From Rhizobacter sp. (GTDB lineage Bacteria; Pseudomonadota; Gammaproteobacteria; Burkholderiales; Burkholderiaceae): 14,882 nt of DNA. A program made the translations under genes and the position numbers. Where the stretch lies: contig JACMKW010000587.1 in NCBI GenBank assembly GCA_014379885.1, forward strand, positions 1 through 14,882, read 5' to 3'. Positions within the stretch are counted from its first letter, which is position 1. Every line of letters begins with the position of its first letter. This document shows positions 7,125 through 14,271 of this stretch, piece after piece. Below the pieces are notes generated by a model that worked only from the letters and a program-made list of their open reading frames with translations, was not told where the DNA came from and made no database searches.

Positions 7125-8408
7125 ATGAAGATTTTGCTGGTGAGCATGAATTTCGCACCGGAGCTGACCGGCATCGGCAAGTATTCGGGCGAGATGGTCG
7201 ACAACCTCGTGGCGCGTGGCCACGAGGTGCGGGTTGTGTGCGCACCACCTTATTACCCGACGTGGAAAGTTCAGAGCGACTACTCGGGCAGCGTCTACCG
7301 CACAGAGCGGCCGAGGCCCGGCCTCACGATCCACCGCTGCCCGATCTGGATCCCCAAGCGGTTGGGCGGCCTCACGCGCTTGCTGCACCTGGCAAGCTTT
7401 GCGATCTCCAGTCTGCCGGTGTTGCTGTGGCTGGTGTTGTGGCAGCCGCGGGTGGTGTTTGCGGTGGCGCCTGCACTTTTTTGCGCACCGGCGGCGTGGT
7501 TGATCGCGCGCCTCGCTGGCGCGAAGGCGTGGCTGCACATCCAAGATTTCGAGATCGATGCCGCGTTCGAGTTGGGCATGCTCAAGCGCCCCTTCATGCG
7601 CCGTTGTGCGCTGGCCGCTGAGCGTTTTCTGATGCGTCGCTTCGATGCGGTCTCGACCATCTCCAGCCGCATGCTGCGTCAGTTGGCGGCCAAGGGCATC
7701 GCGCTGCACAACACCGAGATGCTGCCCAACTGGGTAGACCTGGCGACCGTGCGACCCACTCCCATGTCGCAAGACCTGCGGCAGTCGCTCAACATCGCGT
7801 CGGACCAGATCGTGTGCCTGTTCTCCGGCACGATCAACCGCAAGCAAGGCCTTGACGTGTTGATAGAAACCGCGCGCATGCTGACCGATGACACACGTGT
7901 GGTGTTCGTCATCTGCGGCAACGGCGAGTTGCGCCCGGCGCTGGAGGCGTCGGCCGCCGGCTTGGGCAACGTGCGCTTCATGGATTTGCAACCGGCATCG
8001 CAATTGAATGCACTGCTCAACATGGCCGACGTTCACCTGTTGCCCCAGCTGCGCGGCGCTGCCGACCTGGTGATGCCGTCCAAGCTTGTGGGCATGCTCG
8101 CGAGCGGTCGCCCGGTGATTGCCGCGGCCATACCACGCACCGAGATTGCGTCCATCGTGGTGGGCTGTGGCATCGTGACCGAGCCCGAATGTGCGGCCGG
8201 ATTTGCCAACGCCATCACCTCCCTGGCAGGCGACACCGCACGCCGCCAGCGCCTCGGCGCTGCAGGTCGTGCCTATGCAGAGCGTGTGCTCGATGCACAG
8301 AAAATCTTTGACCGCCTCGACTCCCGGTTGGCGGCCTTCGAGCGCCAGCGCGCAACGGCGCCCATTCCCCGCCCCGCCACCGCAACGGCCGAAGAACTGG
8401 TGCGCTGA
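7125..8408 (+). CDS. WcaI-family glycosyltransferase (GT4)
   Basis: A 427-residue GT-B fold enzyme that transfers a sugar from a nucleotide-sugar donor to a growing exopolysaccharide or lipid-linked glycan on the cytoplasmic face. The N-terminal motif NFAPELTGIGKYSGEMVDNL and CAPPYYPTWKV (about residue 44 on) are signatures of the WcaI (colanic acid) subgroup. The C-terminal donor domain starts around FSGTINRKQGLDVL (about 233) and includes ICGNGELRPAL and the late LVMPSKLVGMLASGRPVIA block. A hydrophobic patch near residues 90-125 may help membrane association. AAGGAGG lies 9 bases before ATG. No wzx/wzy, sugar-nucleotide or other polysaccharide genes accompany it, so its glycan is unknown. 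It lies 89 bases upstream of the secretion operon in the same direction. Confidence 0.9.
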   Translation: MKILLVSMNFAPELTGIGKYSGEMVDNLVARGHEVRVVCAPPYYPTWKVQSDYSGSVYRTERPRPGLTIHRCPIWIPKRLGGLTRLLHLASFAISSLPVLLWLVLWQPRVVFAVAPALFCAPAAWLIARLAGAKAWLHIQDFEIDAAFELGMLKRPFMRRCALAAERFLMRRFDAVSTISSRMLRQLAAKGIALHNTEMLPNWVDLATVRPTPMSQDLRQSLNIASDQIVCLFSGTINRKQGLDVLIETARMLTDDTRVVFVICGNGELRPALEASAAGLGNVRFMDLQPASQLNALLNMADVHLLPQLRGAADLVMPSKLVGMLASGRPVIAAAIPRTEIASIVVGCGIVTEPECAAGFANAITSLAGDTARRQRLGAAGRAYAERVLDAQKIFDRLDSRLAAFERQRATAPIPRPATATAEELVR

Positions 8409-8417
8409 AGCGAGCAG

Positions 8418-8429
8418 CGCGTCGACGCG
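8418..8429. other. 12-base perfect palindrome before gspG
   Basis: CGCGTCGACGCG, 10 bases after the glycosyltransferase stop and 69 bases before the gspG-like start. It may be a protein-binding site for the secretion operon, or chance in GC-rich DNA. No convincing promoter was found in 8409-8497, so read-through from the glycosyltransferase gene is possible. Confidence 0.25.
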
Positions 8430-8497
8430 TCTTCACCGGCACGTCACATTCACTGCGCACACTGCGCGTCTGTTCAACGCCTGAGACACGCACTGCC

Positions 8498-8914
8498 ATG
8501 ACCTCTGTCCGCCAGCGCCGCGGATTCACACTGCTCGAGTTGCTGGTGGTGATGGTCATCATCGGTTTGCTCGCAGCGTATGTCGGGCCCAAATACTTTT
8601 CGCAAATCGGCAAGTCCGAAGTCAAGACGACGCGGGCCCAGATCGTCGCTTTCGAGAAGGCCTTGCAGCAGTTCCGCCTCGACGTGGGTCGCTTCCCGAC
8701 TACGGAGCAGGGTTTGCAGGCGCTGCTCATCAAGCCAGCCAACATCAGCAAGTGGGACGGCCCCTATCTCGAAAAGGCCTTGCCCATGGACCCTTGGGGC
8801 CGGCCTTATCTCTACGCCTCACCGGGTGAGCACGGCGACATTGACGTGAGCTCCACCGGGCGCGACGGCCGCCCCGGTGGCGACGGCCTCGACGCCGACG
8901 TCACCAACTGGTGA
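8498..8914 (+). CDS. gspG: GspG-like major pseudopilin
   Basis: A 138-residue type II secretion pseudopilin that would assemble into the periplasmic pseudopilus. It has a short basic leader ending RQRRG, prepilin-peptidase cleavage between Gly9 and Phe10, the required Glu at mature position 5 (Glu14), and the hydrophobic helix FTLLELLVVMVIIGLLAAYV. The GspG-specific part follows: FPTTEQGLQALL, the P-DPWGRPYLY block, and an Asp/Gly-rich C-terminus (GRDGRPGGDGLDAD), where this family binds calcium. The length is typical. The ribosome site is weak. First gene of the secretion operon. No prepilin peptidase (GspO/PilD) is in the window, so it must use one encoded elsewhere. Confidence 0.95.
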   Translation: MTSVRQRRGFTLLELLVVMVIIGLLAAYVGPKYFSQIGKSEVKTTRAQIVAFEKALQQFRLDVGRFPTTEQGLQALLIKPANISKWDGPYLEKALPMDPWGRPYLYASPGEHGDIDVSSTGRDGRPGGDGLDADVTNW

Positions 8915-8955
8915 GTGCTTGCGCGCACACGCACACCCACACCCACAGGCCGAAC

Positions 8956-10143
8956 ATGCAATACGCCATCAGGGCAGTCCGGCACATGCAGTCTGTTTCG
9001 ATTCAACTCGAAGCGGCCGACCCGAACGACGCTCGTCGCCAGGCTGAGTTGCAGGGCTATGCGGTGGTGGCCGTCAAGGCCGCGGCGCGGCACCGTCGCG
9101 CGGCCTTCGGTAGCTCAAGCGCGTTTCCCTTGCTGCACTTCAACCAGAGCTTGCTGATTCTGTTGAAGGCGGGCCTGTCGGTGGTCGAGGTCATCGAGAC
9201 CTTGGCCGATCGTGAAACGCGCGCCGAGGCCAAGCAGGTGCTCACCCGGCTGCACGACCAACTGAAAGAGGGTTTGTCGTTTTCGGCGGCGCTCGAAGCG
9301 CAGCCCGCAATTTTCCCGCCCTTGTATGTGGCGAGCGTGCGCGCCAACGAGCGCACCGGGGCGCTCACCGAAGCCATTGAACGTTTTGTTCAGTACCGCG
9401 CGCAAGCAGATCACATGCGCAAGCGCATCATCGGCGCGGCTGTTTACCCGGCCATGATCCTGGGCGTGGGCACCTTGGTGATCGCCTTCTTGCTGCTCTA
9501 CGTGGTGCCGCGTTTCAGCCTGGTGTTCCAGGATCTCGGCGACCGCATTCCACTGATGTCGCGCCTGCTCTTGCAGTGGGGCCAGTTCGCGCATGCGCAT
9601 GGTTTGCAATTGCTGGCCGGCGGTGCGCTCGCGCTGGGTGCCATCATTTACGCGCTGACGCGACCGCGGGTGCGCCTGGCGCTGGCTCGCCTCATTCAGC
9701 GCATTCCGCGCATCGGCGAATACGTGCGCGTTTATCAGTTGGCGCGTTTTTACCGAGCTCTCGGCATGTTGCAGCAAGCCGGCATGCCGATCGTGACGGC
9801 GCTCGACATGGTCAACGGCCTGCTGCCGCCCAGCTTGCAATCGTCGCTCGCTGCGGCACGGCAAGACATCGGCGAGGGCCGCTCGATCTCGGCCGCATTC
9901 GAGACTCACGGGCTCACGACGGCTGTATCGCTGCGCTTGTTGCGCGTGGCCGAACGCACCGGGCAGATGGGCGAGATGCTGGAGCGCACAGCCGGCTTCC
10001 ATGACGAAGACATCTCGCAGGCCATCGAGTGGTTCATCCGCCTGTTCGAGCCTTTGCTGATGATCGGCATCGGCATCGTCATCGGCATCGTGGTGCTGTT
10101 GATGTACGCACCTATCTTCGAGTTGGCGGGGAGTCTGCAATGA
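8956..10143 (+). CDS. gspF: GspF-like inner-membrane platform protein
   Basis: A 395-residue member of the GspF/PilC family, the inner-membrane platform that couples the ATPase to pseudopilus assembly. It begins with the small N-terminal domain MQYAIRAVRHMQSV...LEAADPNDARRQAE typical of GspF. Two T2SSF domains follow (about 57-180 and 260-385), each ending in a conserved membrane segment. TM helices lie near 158-185, 215-234 and 363-387. The repeated signatures are LLKAGLSVVEVIETL and ANERTGALTEAIERF in the first half, and MLQQAGMPIVTALD and VAERTGQMGEMLERT in the second. ATG 8956 fits the family start; a GTG at 8911 overlapping the gspG stop would add a low-complexity HTHTHTH stretch. It overlaps gspE by ATGA. 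Confidence 0.93.
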   Translation: MQYAIRAVRHMQSVSIQLEAADPNDARRQAELQGYAVVAVKAAARHRRAAFGSSSAFPLLHFNQSLLILLKAGLSVVEVIETLADRETRAEAKQVLTRLHDQLKEGLSFSAALEAQPAIFPPLYVASVRANERTGALTEAIERFVQYRAQADHMRKRIIGAAVYPAMILGVGTLVIAFLLLYVVPRFSLVFQDLGDRIPLMSRLLLQWGQFAHAHGLQLLAGGALALGAIIYALTRPRVRLALARLIQRIPRIGEYVRVYQLARFYRALGMLQQAGMPIVTALDMVNGLLPPSLQSSLAAARQDIGEGRSISAAFETHGLTTAVSLRLLRVAERTGQMGEMLERTAGFHDEDISQAIEWFIRLFEPLLMIGIGIVIGIVVLLMYAPIFELAGSLQ

Positions 10144-11846
10144 ACCCGTTCAGCGAGAAGTATGTGCAAGACGAGGTGTCGACCCAGATGCTCGCACCGT
10201 CGGTCGTGCGTGGCGCCCGCCAGAAGGCGCAGGAGCAACGGCGCAGCGTGACTGCGGTGCTCGAAGACGAACTGGCCCTGGCGCCTGAGGTGCTGATGCA
10301 GGCACTGGGCCGTGTCTTGGGTTATCGGGTGCTGGACAGCCATGCCTTGCTGGCGCTGGAACCGGCCTTCGATCTGATCGCCTATGCCGACGCCGTGAAG
10401 CAGGGTTGCCTGGCCTTTCGGGAACGCGGCGCGGTGATGGTGGTGGTGTCAGACCCGTTTGCCGACACGCAGCAGGCGTGGTGCATGGAGCACCTGGCCA
10501 TCGAACACGCGTGCTGCCTGGCCCAGGCGGCCGACATTGCCGCCTTCTTGTCGCGCCACGAAGATTCCATGCGAGCGATTGACACCGCCTTGCCCGCGAA
10601 CGATGCCGGCCCTGCCAGCGGCACCGACCTGGAAGACTTGTCGATCCGCTCCATCGGCGAAGGCACCAGCGTGGTCGTGAAGCTGGTGCATTCCACGCTG
10701 TACGACGCGCTGAAGAGCGGTGTGAGCGACATCCATGTCGAGTCGAACCTCAGTGGGCTCGTCATCAAGTACCGCCTCGACGGCACGCTCACGCAGGTGG
10801 GTGCCATCGAAGGGCGCGAGTTGGCCGAGCAGGTGCTGTCGCGCCTCAAGGTGATGTCGGAGCTCGACATCGCCGAGCGGCGCGTACCGCAAGACGGGCG
10901 CTTCCGTGTGCGCGCGCTGGGCCGCGAGATCGACTTCCGCGTTTCCATCATGCCCAGCATCCACGGGGAAGACGCCGTGATCCGGGTGCTCGACAAACGT
11001 TCGCTTGCCGACCAGGTATCGGGCCTGCGGCTCGATGTGCTTGGCTTCGACGAGACCACCCTGCTGGCCTTTCGCCGCATGGCACGCGACCCGTACGGCT
11101 TGCTGCTGGTGACCGGGCCCACCGGCAGCGGCAAGACGACGACGCTGTACGCCGCCATCTCCGAGATCAACCACGGGCACGACAAGATCATCACCATCGA
11201 AGACCCGGTGGAGTACCAGTTGCCCGGCGTGTTGCAGATTCCGGTGAACGAGAAGAAGGGCCTCACCTTCGCGCGCGGCCTGCGCTCGATCTTGCGGCAC
11301 GACCCCGACCGCATCATGGTCGGTGAGATCCGTGACCCCGAAACGGCGCAGATCGCGATCCAGGCCGCGCTCACCGGCCACTTGGTGTTCTCGACCGTGC
11401 ACGCCAACAACGTGTTCGACGTGATCGGCCGGTTTACCCACATGGATGTCGACCCGTACAGCTTCGTCTCGGCACTCACCGGTGTGTTGGCGCAGCGGCT
11501 GGTGCGAATCAACTGCCTGCATTGCAGCGAACCCGTGTCAGTGGATCCGCAGCTGTTGCGCGAGTCGCTGGTCGACCCGGCACTCGTTGAAGGGCGAGTG
11601 TTGAAGGCGGGCCGAGGCTGCGGAAAATGCCGTGGCACCGGCTTCAAGGGCCGCAAGGCTGTGGGTGAACTGCTGATGCTCGACGACGCCCTGCGCGAGC
11701 TGATCGTGGCGCGTGCGCCGGTGCGCCAGATCAAGGAGGCCGCGCGGCGCAATGGCACCCGTTTTCTGCGCGATGCCGCGGTCGATCTATTTCTCGATGG
11801 CCACACCACTTTGGACGAGGTGAACCGTGTCACGCTGGTTTCCTGA
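10140..11846 (+). CDS. gspE: GspE-like secretion ATPase
   Basis: A 568-residue GspE/PilB ATPase that powers pseudopilus assembly from the cytoplasmic side. The N-terminal GspE_N-like domain spans about 1-160. The ATPase domain carries Walker A GPTGSGKTTT (326-335), the Asp box around ITIEDPVEY (351-359), the Walker B region RIMVGEIRDPETA (391-403) and the His box TGHLVFSTVHAN (412-423). The zinc-binding element has Cys459/Cys462 and Cys494/Cys497. All active-site elements look intact. GGGGAG lies 6 bases before ATG 10140, which overlaps the gspF stop. The 3' end overlaps the next gene by 20 bases in another frame. Confidence 0.95.
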   Translation: MNPFSEKYVQDEVSTQMLAPSVVRGARQKAQEQRRSVTAVLEDELALAPEVLMQALGRVLGYRVLDSHALLALEPAFDLIAYADAVKQGCLAFRERGAVMVVVSDPFADTQQAWCMEHLAIEHACCLAQAADIAAFLSRHEDSMRAIDTALPANDAGPASGTDLEDLSIRSIGEGTSVVVKLVHSTLYDALKSGVSDIHVESNLSGLVIKYRLDGTLTQVGAIEGRELAEQVLSRLKVMSELDIAERRVPQDGRFRVRALGREIDFRVSIMPSIHGEDAVIRVLDKRSLADQVSGLRLDVLGFDETTLLAFRRMARDPYGLLLVTGPTGSGKTTTLYAAISEINHGHDKIITIEDPVEYQLPGVLQIPVNEKKGLTFARGLRSILRHDPDRIMVGEIRDPETAQIAIQAALTGHLVFSTVHANNVFDVIGRFTHMDVDPYSFVSALTGVLAQRLVRINCLHCSEPVSVDPQLLRESLVDPALVEGRVLKAGRGCGKCRGTGFKGRKAVGELLMLDDALRELIVARAPVRQIKEAARRNGTRFLRDAAVDLFLDGHTTLDEVNRVTLVS

Positions 11847-12579
11847 ACGCCCCGTGCTGTGGGTCCGGCCGCAAAAGGCCGAGCCCATTCTTGCCACCTT
11901 CGAACGCGAACTGGATCAACGCGACTTGCCTCGCGGCACCCGCCTGACCTGCGTTGTGGCGGGCGAGGGCGTTCGTTACCGCGTGGTGCCGTGGAATGAA
12001 GAGTTCACCAGCCCCGCGCAGCGGCAGGTGTTCAGCACACACTGTTTTGCCGAAGCCTATGGCGACGTGGCCCGCCGCTGGACGGTGCGCCAAGACAGCA
12101 TGCGCCATGGTGTTGCCACGCTGGCCTGTGCACTCGATACCGCACTGCTCGACAGCCTGGCCGCGCTAGGCCAGGCGCGTGAGCTCAAGCTGGTGAGCGT
12201 GCAACCGGCATTGACGCATGCCTTCAACCAGGTGCGTGGCGGCTTGGTGGCAAACATGTACTGGTATGTCTTGATCGATGGCCCGTGGGTCACCCTGCTG
12301 CTCATGTCGGCGGGCGAACCGCTGCTGGTGAAGTCGCTGGCGTCGATGGGCGACGATCTGGCCCGGTTGCTGGACCGCGAGTGGTTCTTGCTGGGGCACG
12401 AGGCTGAGCGCTGCCCGGTGTATGTGTCTCGGTGCGCATCGTCGCCACCTGCGGGTGCTGGTGCAGGTGCTCGCGAGCTGTCGGCCTGTGGTTGGCATTT
12501 TGTCGAGTTGCCGCCGCTGCCCGATGGCACCGAGCCGCTTTCCGCTCAGGCAACCACTGCGCAGGCGCGCACGGCATGA
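11827..12579 (+). CDS. PilM/GspL-like cytoplasmic assembly protein
   Basis: A 250-residue protein with no signal peptide or membrane segment. Its pattern (a short strand, YRVVPWNEEF, a helix with FAEAYGDVARRW, then the strand VATLACALD and a helix LLDSLAALGQ) resembles the first half of GspL/PilM/MshI actin-like proteins. In that family the cytoplasmic domain joins the ATPase to the PilN/PilO complex. No ATP-binding actin motif is obvious, so the fold call rests on position and general pattern. The start is GTG 11827, inside the end of gspE (20-base overlap), with GAGG six bases upstream. It takes the slot held by pilM/mshI in T4P and MSHA loci. The C-terminal 50 residues are Ala/Gly/Pro-rich and probably flexible. 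Confidence 0.75.
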   Translation: MSRWFPERPVLWVRPQKAEPILATFERELDQRDLPRGTRLTCVVAGEGVRYRVVPWNEEFTSPAQRQVFSTHCFAEAYGDVARRWTVRQDSMRHGVATLACALDTALLDSLAALGQARELKLVSVQPALTHAFNQVRGGLVANMYWYVLIDGPWVTLLLMSAGEPLLVKSLASMGDDLARLLDREWFLLGHEAERCPVYVSRCASSPPAGAGAGARELSACGWHFVELPPLPDGTEPLSAQATTAQARTA

Positions 12580-12638
12580 GCACCCCGGGCCGCCTCAAGA
12601 GCGAATTCCGGAGTGCGCAGCACGAGGTACACCAATGA
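12576..12638 (+). CDS. 20-codon linker ORF between the PilM- and PilN-like genes
   Basis: A short frame encodes MSTPGRLKSEFRSAQHEVHQ. Its ATG overlaps the stop of the upstream gene (ATGA, 12576-12579), and its TGA overlaps the start of the PilN-like gene (ATGA, 12635-12638). GAGGT (12624-12628) inside it serves as the ribosome site for the PilN-like gene. It could be a translated coupling linker that carries ribosomes across the only long gap in this part of the operon, or a remnant of a dispersed repeat. The peptide itself has no recognised function. There is no clear ribosome site for its own start. Confidence 0.4.
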   Translation: MSTPGRLKSEFRSAQHEVHQ

Positions 12639-13180
12639 GCGCTTCACCGTTCGAGCTGGAGTTTTACGGCCACTCGCGCCCGCGCTGGCGCTGGCTGGGC
12701 TGGGGCATGCTCGTCGTGGCGGTGCTCGCCGGGTTGGCCTTGAGTGAACAGTTGGCTGAGGCATCGCAGCGGCACACCGCGGCCGAGAGCCGGCACGCTC
12801 AGCTCAACGAGCGCCTGCGTGCCAAGACGCCGCGTCGCACGGTGTTGGCACCGGACCCGCAGACCCTGGCCGATGTGCAGCGCGCCAACATCATCATCGA
12901 CCAGCTGACCGTTCCCTGGGACGAGTTGTTCGATGCCGTCGAGGCCGCAGACGCGCGTGGCCTCGCGGTGTTGTCACTCACCCCGAATGCGCGTGACCGC
13001 AGCCTGAGGCTGGCAGGCGAATCGCGCTCGATGGCCGACCTGCTGGCGTATGTGGGCCGCGTGGCCGAACAACCGGTGCTGAGCCAGGTGCACCTGCAGG
13101 GCTACAACACCGTGGTGCGTGAGGGTATGCCGGTGGTGGCATTCACGCTGGCGGCCACGTGGCGGCAGCAACAACCATGA
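12635..13180 (+). CDS. PilN/GspL-C-like inner-membrane protein
   Basis: A 181-residue bitopic protein with a basic N-terminus, one TM helix (about 19-37, WLGWGMLVVAVLAGLAL), a periplasmic coiled-coil stretch (about 38-65) and a small C-terminal alpha/beta domain. The motif LTVPWDELFDAVEAA (91-105) is typical of PilN-like proteins. In T4P and related machines PilN binds PilM on the inside and pairs with PilO in the periplasm. GAGGT lies 6 bases before ATG 12635. The stop overlaps the next start (ATGA), so stoichiometric synthesis with the PilO-like partner is likely. It is smaller than full GspL because the cytoplasmic part is encoded separately. Confidence 0.8.
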   Translation: MSASPFELEFYGHSRPRWRWLGWGMLVVAVLAGLALSEQLAEASQRHTAAESRHAQLNERLRAKTPRRTVLAPDPQTLADVQRANIIIDQLTVPWDELFDAVEAADARGLAVLSLTPNARDRSLRLAGESRSMADLLAYVGRVAEQPVLSQVHLQGYNTVVREGMPVVAFTLAATWRQQQP

Positions 13181-13728
13181 AGCGCCTTCGCTGGGAAGCA
13201 ATGCACTGGCTGCGCGGCATCGGCTTGCCCGGCTGGGTGGCGTTGGCCCTCGCACTGGCAGGCGCTTTGAGCTGGTGGGGTGGGGTGGTGCCCTTGCTCG
13301 ACCAGGCCAAGCGCTACGACACAGACAGCGCCGTGCTGCAGCGCCGCCTGAATGAGCGCAGCCCAGACGCCACGGCCGCGGTTCGCACCCCGCAGCAACA
13401 GCTGGCCGAATTCGAGCGGCGCTTCTCTGGTGAAAAAAGCATCGCGACCTCGCTCGCCAGTTTGCATGCCGCCGCGCGCCGGCAAGGGGTGCAGCTCGAC
13501 CAGGCCGAGTTCAAGCTGTCGAGTGACGCACGCGAGCCGCTGGCGCGTTATTCGATCGTCTTGCCGGTCAAGGCCGACTACCGCGCGCTGCGCCGTTTCA
13601 CGCGTGACGCCGTGCGCGAACTGCCTGGCCTCGCCATGGAAGAGGTGAACCTGCGCCGCAGCGACCCGAAGGCGCCGGTGCTTGATGCGCAGTTGCGCTT
13701 TGTGCTGTTCGTGACGAAGGCGAGCTGA
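13177..13728 (+). CDS. PilO/GspM-like inner-membrane protein
   Basis: A 183-residue bitopic protein: a short cytoplasmic N-terminus, one TM helix (about 18-38), a coiled-coil-like stretch (about 45-100) and a ferredoxin-like C-terminal part with RYSIVLPVKADYRALRRFTR and LDAQLRFVLFV. This is the plan of PilO and GspM, which pair with PilN or GspL to form the periplasmic ring below the secretin. ATG 13177 overlaps the stop of the PilN-like gene; no Shine-Dalgarno is visible, consistent with translational coupling. The next gene starts 3 bases after its stop. Confidence 0.8.
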   Translation: MKRLRWEAMHWLRGIGLPGWVALALALAGALSWWGGVVPLLDQAKRYDTDSAVLQRRLNERSPDATAAVRTPQQQLAEFERRFSGEKSIATSLASLHAAARRQGVQLDQAEFKLSSDAREPLARYSIVLPVKADYRALRRFTRDAVRELPGLAMEEVNLRRSDPKAPVLDAQLRFVLFVTKAS

Positions 13729-13731
13729 GCC

Positions 13732-14271
13732 GTGGCCACCATGAGCCCCCAGCGCAAGCGCATCGCGATGTTGATCGTCGCGGTGGGCAGCGCGCTGCTC
13801 GTCGAGCGGGTGGTGGCGTTGGCCGGTGATGACCTGGAGGTGGCCGGGCCGGTGTTGTCAAAGCGCGCACGCGCCGACAAACCCGCGGCCACCGACAACG
13901 CCGCTTCGGCGGCGGGTAGCGGCACGGTGCGGCTGGACCGGCTCGAATCCAGAGAACAGCGCGCCACCCCAACCAGCAAGCAGCCCGCCCTGTTCGAGGC
14001 TGTGTCGTGGCAACCGCCTGCGCCCAAGGTGGTGGCACCCCCCCCACCCAAACCCGTGCCCCCGCCGTTCCCCTATGTCTACATGGGGGGGCTGTCCGAC
14101 GACGGGGTGCGCACCACCTTCTTCGCCAAAGGCGAACGTGTGCTTCCGGTCAAGACCGGCGACACCATCGATGCGGTGTACCGCGTTGACCAGATGACCG
14201 AGAAACAAATGACGCTGACCTACCTGCCCCTGAATGAAACGCTGGTCGTCGCGTTGGGGGGCGGGCGATGA
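13732..14271 (+). CDS. PilP/GspC-like periplasmic coupling protein
   Basis: A 179-residue protein (GTG start; an ATG at 13741 would make it 176). It has an N-terminal membrane anchor (about 10-31) without a lipobox, a disordered Ala/Pro-rich linker (about 45-113, including PPPPKPVPPPFP), and a small beta domain (about 115-175) with YVYMGGLSDDG, VLPVKTGDTID and MTLTYLPL. This matches the HR domain shared by GspC and PilP, which contacts the N0 domain of the secretin. The anchor is GspC-like, whereas PilP is a lipoprotein. The proline-rich linker explains why relatives are sometimes mislabelled as translation initiation factors. Its stop overlaps the secretin start (ATGA), as expected for interacting partners. 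Confidence 0.8.
   Translation: MATMSPQRKRIAMLIVAVGSALLVERVVALAGDDLEVAGPVLSKRARADKPAATDNAASAAGSGTVRLDRLESREQRATPTSKQPALFEAVSWQPPAPKVVAPPPPKPVPPPFPYVYMGGLSDDGVRTTFFAKGERVLPVKTGDTIDAVYRVDQMTEKQMTLTYLPLNETLVVALGGGR

Noticed and set aside
7107..8036. 309-codon antisense frame over the glycosyltransferase
   Set aside because: Shadow with Arg/His/Gln-rich content; the plus-strand protein matches a known family along its length.
8923..8950. CA-rich tract as a repeat array or CRISPR
   Set aside because: About 28 bases of imperfect CACACC repeats, with no spacers or longer units.
10382..11833. 483-codon antisense frame over gspE
   Set aside because: Ser/Arg/Thr-rich shadow; gspE has all its ATPase motifs in the other strand.
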